A stretch of 64,000 nt of DNA from Betaproteobacteria bacterium HGW-Betaproteobacteria-14 (GTDB lineage Bacteria > Pseudomonadota > Gammaproteobacteria > Burkholderiales > Rhodocyclaceae), in contig PHCS01000003.1 of the NCBI GenBank assembly GCA_002840845.1, forward strand, positions 1 through 64,000, in the 5' to 3' direction. Position numbers and translations under genes: made by a program. Positions 62,378 to 64,000 of this stretch are shown piece by piece. Below the pieces are notes generated by a model. The model searched no databases and was not told the origin of the DNA. It saw only the letters and a list, made by a program, of their open reading frames with translations. Each line of letters begins with the position of its first letter. The first letter of the stretch is position 1.

Positions 62378-62803
62378 TCATACAAGATAGCCGCGAGCCC
62401 CGTACGGAAAGCCGGCGAGCTCTGTGTTGGCCTTGTCGCTATAGCCGAAGTACGCCCGAACCTCGGTAATCCTATGGTCGCGCATCAGGTACCACTCACT
62501 ACCCCTCATCATCACGCGTAAGTCTGTTCCCTCGGGCGTCCAAAGGCAGCTCCACTCACTAACGACTTCGTTGCCCTGGGCAATGATGTGGTCGATCTTC
62601 CAGATGGGATTGAGGTGGACTTTGAATTTGCGCCAGTACTTGGCTAGGTGCTGAGCGCCTCGGATCGGCTTGAATTGCTCGGGTAGGAAGAAGTGAACAA
62701 CTTCAGGATCGAGCGTACTTAGAAGATCATCAAGGTCGCCGCTGTTGCACCCGTCGAAGTACTTCAGGACGATAGAGGTGTTTTGTGCTTCGATCGATGA
62801 CAT
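62378..62803 (-). CDS. NTF2-like/SnoaL-like small protein (putative integron cassette ORF)
   Basis: SSIEAQNTSIVLKYFDGCNSGDLDDLLSTLDPEVVHFFLPEQFKPIRGAQHLAKYWRKF; RBS AAGGAAG. Confidence 0.75.
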   Translation of the reverse strand: MSSIEAQNTSIVLKYFDGCNSGDLDDLLSTLDPEVVHFFLPEQFKPIRGAQHLAKYWRKFKVHLNPIWKIDHIIAQGNEVVSEWSCLWTPEGTDLRVMMRGSEWYLMRDHRITEVRAYFGYSDKANTELAGFPYGARGYLV

Positions 62804-63182
62804 AGCGCTTCCTTTGAGTAGCGGCGAGGGGCTAGGGAAGACTAACAGTTAGTGAACGGCACTGGGGCCCGGATATTCTTTATTGAACCGGACGCCATGA
62901 TGCCTCTGTATTAATTTGAATGGCAAGCACTTCTTCTCGTACCTGTCCGTTCAATAACCCTCGTTTTCCGGGGTACTAGCCGTCTCCTCTCCCTTGCAAC
63001 GGACGCGGAAAGCGGACGTTACATCGACTAGGGGGGGAGTTGCTGACGTCCGCTTCGGCCGAGTTTGAGACGCTGATAGTAGACTGGTCTTCGGCCGTAG
63101 GTCTTGGCGCGGACACCATCATCTTTCTGCCGGTAATGTATGCTGTCCAAATATGGCCTGCTGCTGATCGAAGGAGGTGATT

Positions 63183-64000
63183 GTGCTAGGTCGCCTATTG
63201 CTTTTCAAGAACCTGATCACAACTATCATGGCCTGTGCCACGCTTTGGCTCACAGCGCCGCCAATGGCCTGGTCACAAACGAGCAGCACGACGACTCAGG
63301 TCAAGATAAGCGTCGAAGGCAATCGCTTTATGAATGCCGGTATCCAGGCTTACCAGCAAGGGAAAATCCCAGAAGCATCCCGACTGTTTGAAAAGGCTCG
63401 CACGATCTATAGCCGTGAACTGGTCGAGAATCACCCAGACACGCTTCACTCGATGCACAACCTGGCCATTACATACCGCGACCTCGGCCAGTACGACCAA
63501 GCGCTGGCGCTACAGGAACCTACCCTGCAACTCCGGCGCGCCAACCTCGGCGAGGATCATCCCGCCACGCTCGACTCAATGAACGAACTAGCCATCACCT
63601 ACGGCGCCCTCGGCCAGTACAACAAGGCGCTGGCGCTGAAGGAACGCATCCTGAAACTGTGGCACGCCAAACGCGGCGAGGATCACCCCGAGACACTACG
63701 CTCGATGGCCAACCTGGCCAACACATACGCTGACATCGGCCAGTACGACAAGGCGCTGCCACTGGAGGAACACATCCTGAAACTGTGGCGCTCCAAACTC
63801 GGCGAGGATCACCCCGACACGCTCTCCTTGATGAACAACCTGGCTACCACCTACGCGGACCTCGGCCAGCACGACAAGGCACTGGCGCTACAGGAACATA
63901 CCCTGCAACTTCGGCGCACCAAACTCGGTGAGGATCACCCCGACACGCTCGGCTCGATGGCCAACCTGGCCAACACATATGCTGACCTCGGCCGGCCCGA
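63183..64000 (+). CDS. Secreted kinesin-light-chain-type TPR protein, truncated by window end (absent from supplied ORF track)
   Basis: Hand translation from GTG 63183 after gaaggaggtgatt: MLGRLLLFKNLITTIMACATLWLTAPPMAWSQ...; repeated LGEDHPDTLxSMxNLAxTYxDLGQYDKALxLxExxLxLR; no stop before 64000. Confidence 0.85.
   Translation, partial: MLGRLLLFKNLITTIMACATLWLTAPPMAWSQTSSTTTQVKISVEGNRFMNAGIQAYQQGKIPEASRLFEKARTIYSRELVENHPDTLHSMHNLAITYRDLGQYDQALALQEPTLQLRRANLGEDHPATLDSMNELAITYGALGQYNKALALKERILKLWHAKRGEDHPETLRSMANLANTYADIGQYDKALPLEEHILKLWRSKLGEDHPDTLSLMNNLATTYADLGQHDKALALQEHTLQLRRTKLGEDHPDTLGSMANLANTYADLGRP
63462..64000 (+). repeat. In-frame 126-bp (42-aa) tandem TPR units
   Basis: Equivalent CTGGCC/CTAGCC/CTGGCT (NLA) anchors at 63462, 63588, 63714, 63840, 63966: exact 126-bp spacing. 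Confidence 0.9.

Larger units (their letters stand above)
62231..63062. repeat. 18-bp perfect inverted repeats flanking the NTF2-like ORF
   Basis: TCGGCCGAAGCGGACGTC at 62231-62248 (+) and 63045-63062 (-). Confidence 0.7.

Overview
GC-rich betaproteobacterial chromosome segment, read by me as Rhodocyclales/Nitrosomonadales-like from gene content and order. It opens with the 3' end of tuf, then the complete S10-spc-alpha ribosomal protein superoperon (rpsJ to rplQ, with secY, infA, rpmJ and rpoA). Next come a sulfate-assimilation block (cysN, cysD, APS-reductase-type cysH, nitrite/sulfite reductase, TauE/SafE permease, CysB-like LysR regulator), a NYN-domain protein, a gltIJKL-type amino-acid ABC transporter, an Atm1-like ABC exporter, a TetR-fadE-fadI-MaoC-fadJ-thioesterase beta-oxidation cluster, an M20 peptidase and enoyl-CoA hydratase, a coupled YdcF/TPP-enzyme/flavoprotein operon, bactofilin, metZ, DUF2802 and SPOR proteins, an uncharacterised 494-aa protein, ridA, recG, ubiA, DUF3617, a FixLJ-like two-component pair, a lipoyl-domain lpdA and an OsmC protein. 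A heme-copper oxidoreductase cluster follows (ctaB divergent from a CuA subunit II, an atypical subunit I and a CcoI-like Cu-ATPase). The end is a small accessory region with an NTF2-like ORF and an integron-like attC site, then a truncated secreted KLC-type TPR protein. The items I rate highest are: (1) the subunit I with NOR-like H-x3-E and HGT-x5-H-x-M motifs, lacking the catalytic Tyr and with Met where the second helix-X His is expected, paired with a CuA subunit; (2) the attC-like site 15 bp past the stop of the NTF2-like ORF, with flanking inverted repeats; (3) the open-ended TPR ORF, absent from the supplied track. Several dispersed palindromic repeat families sit in intergenic spaces. 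All product calls come from reading motifs and remembered family sequences; no database search was run.
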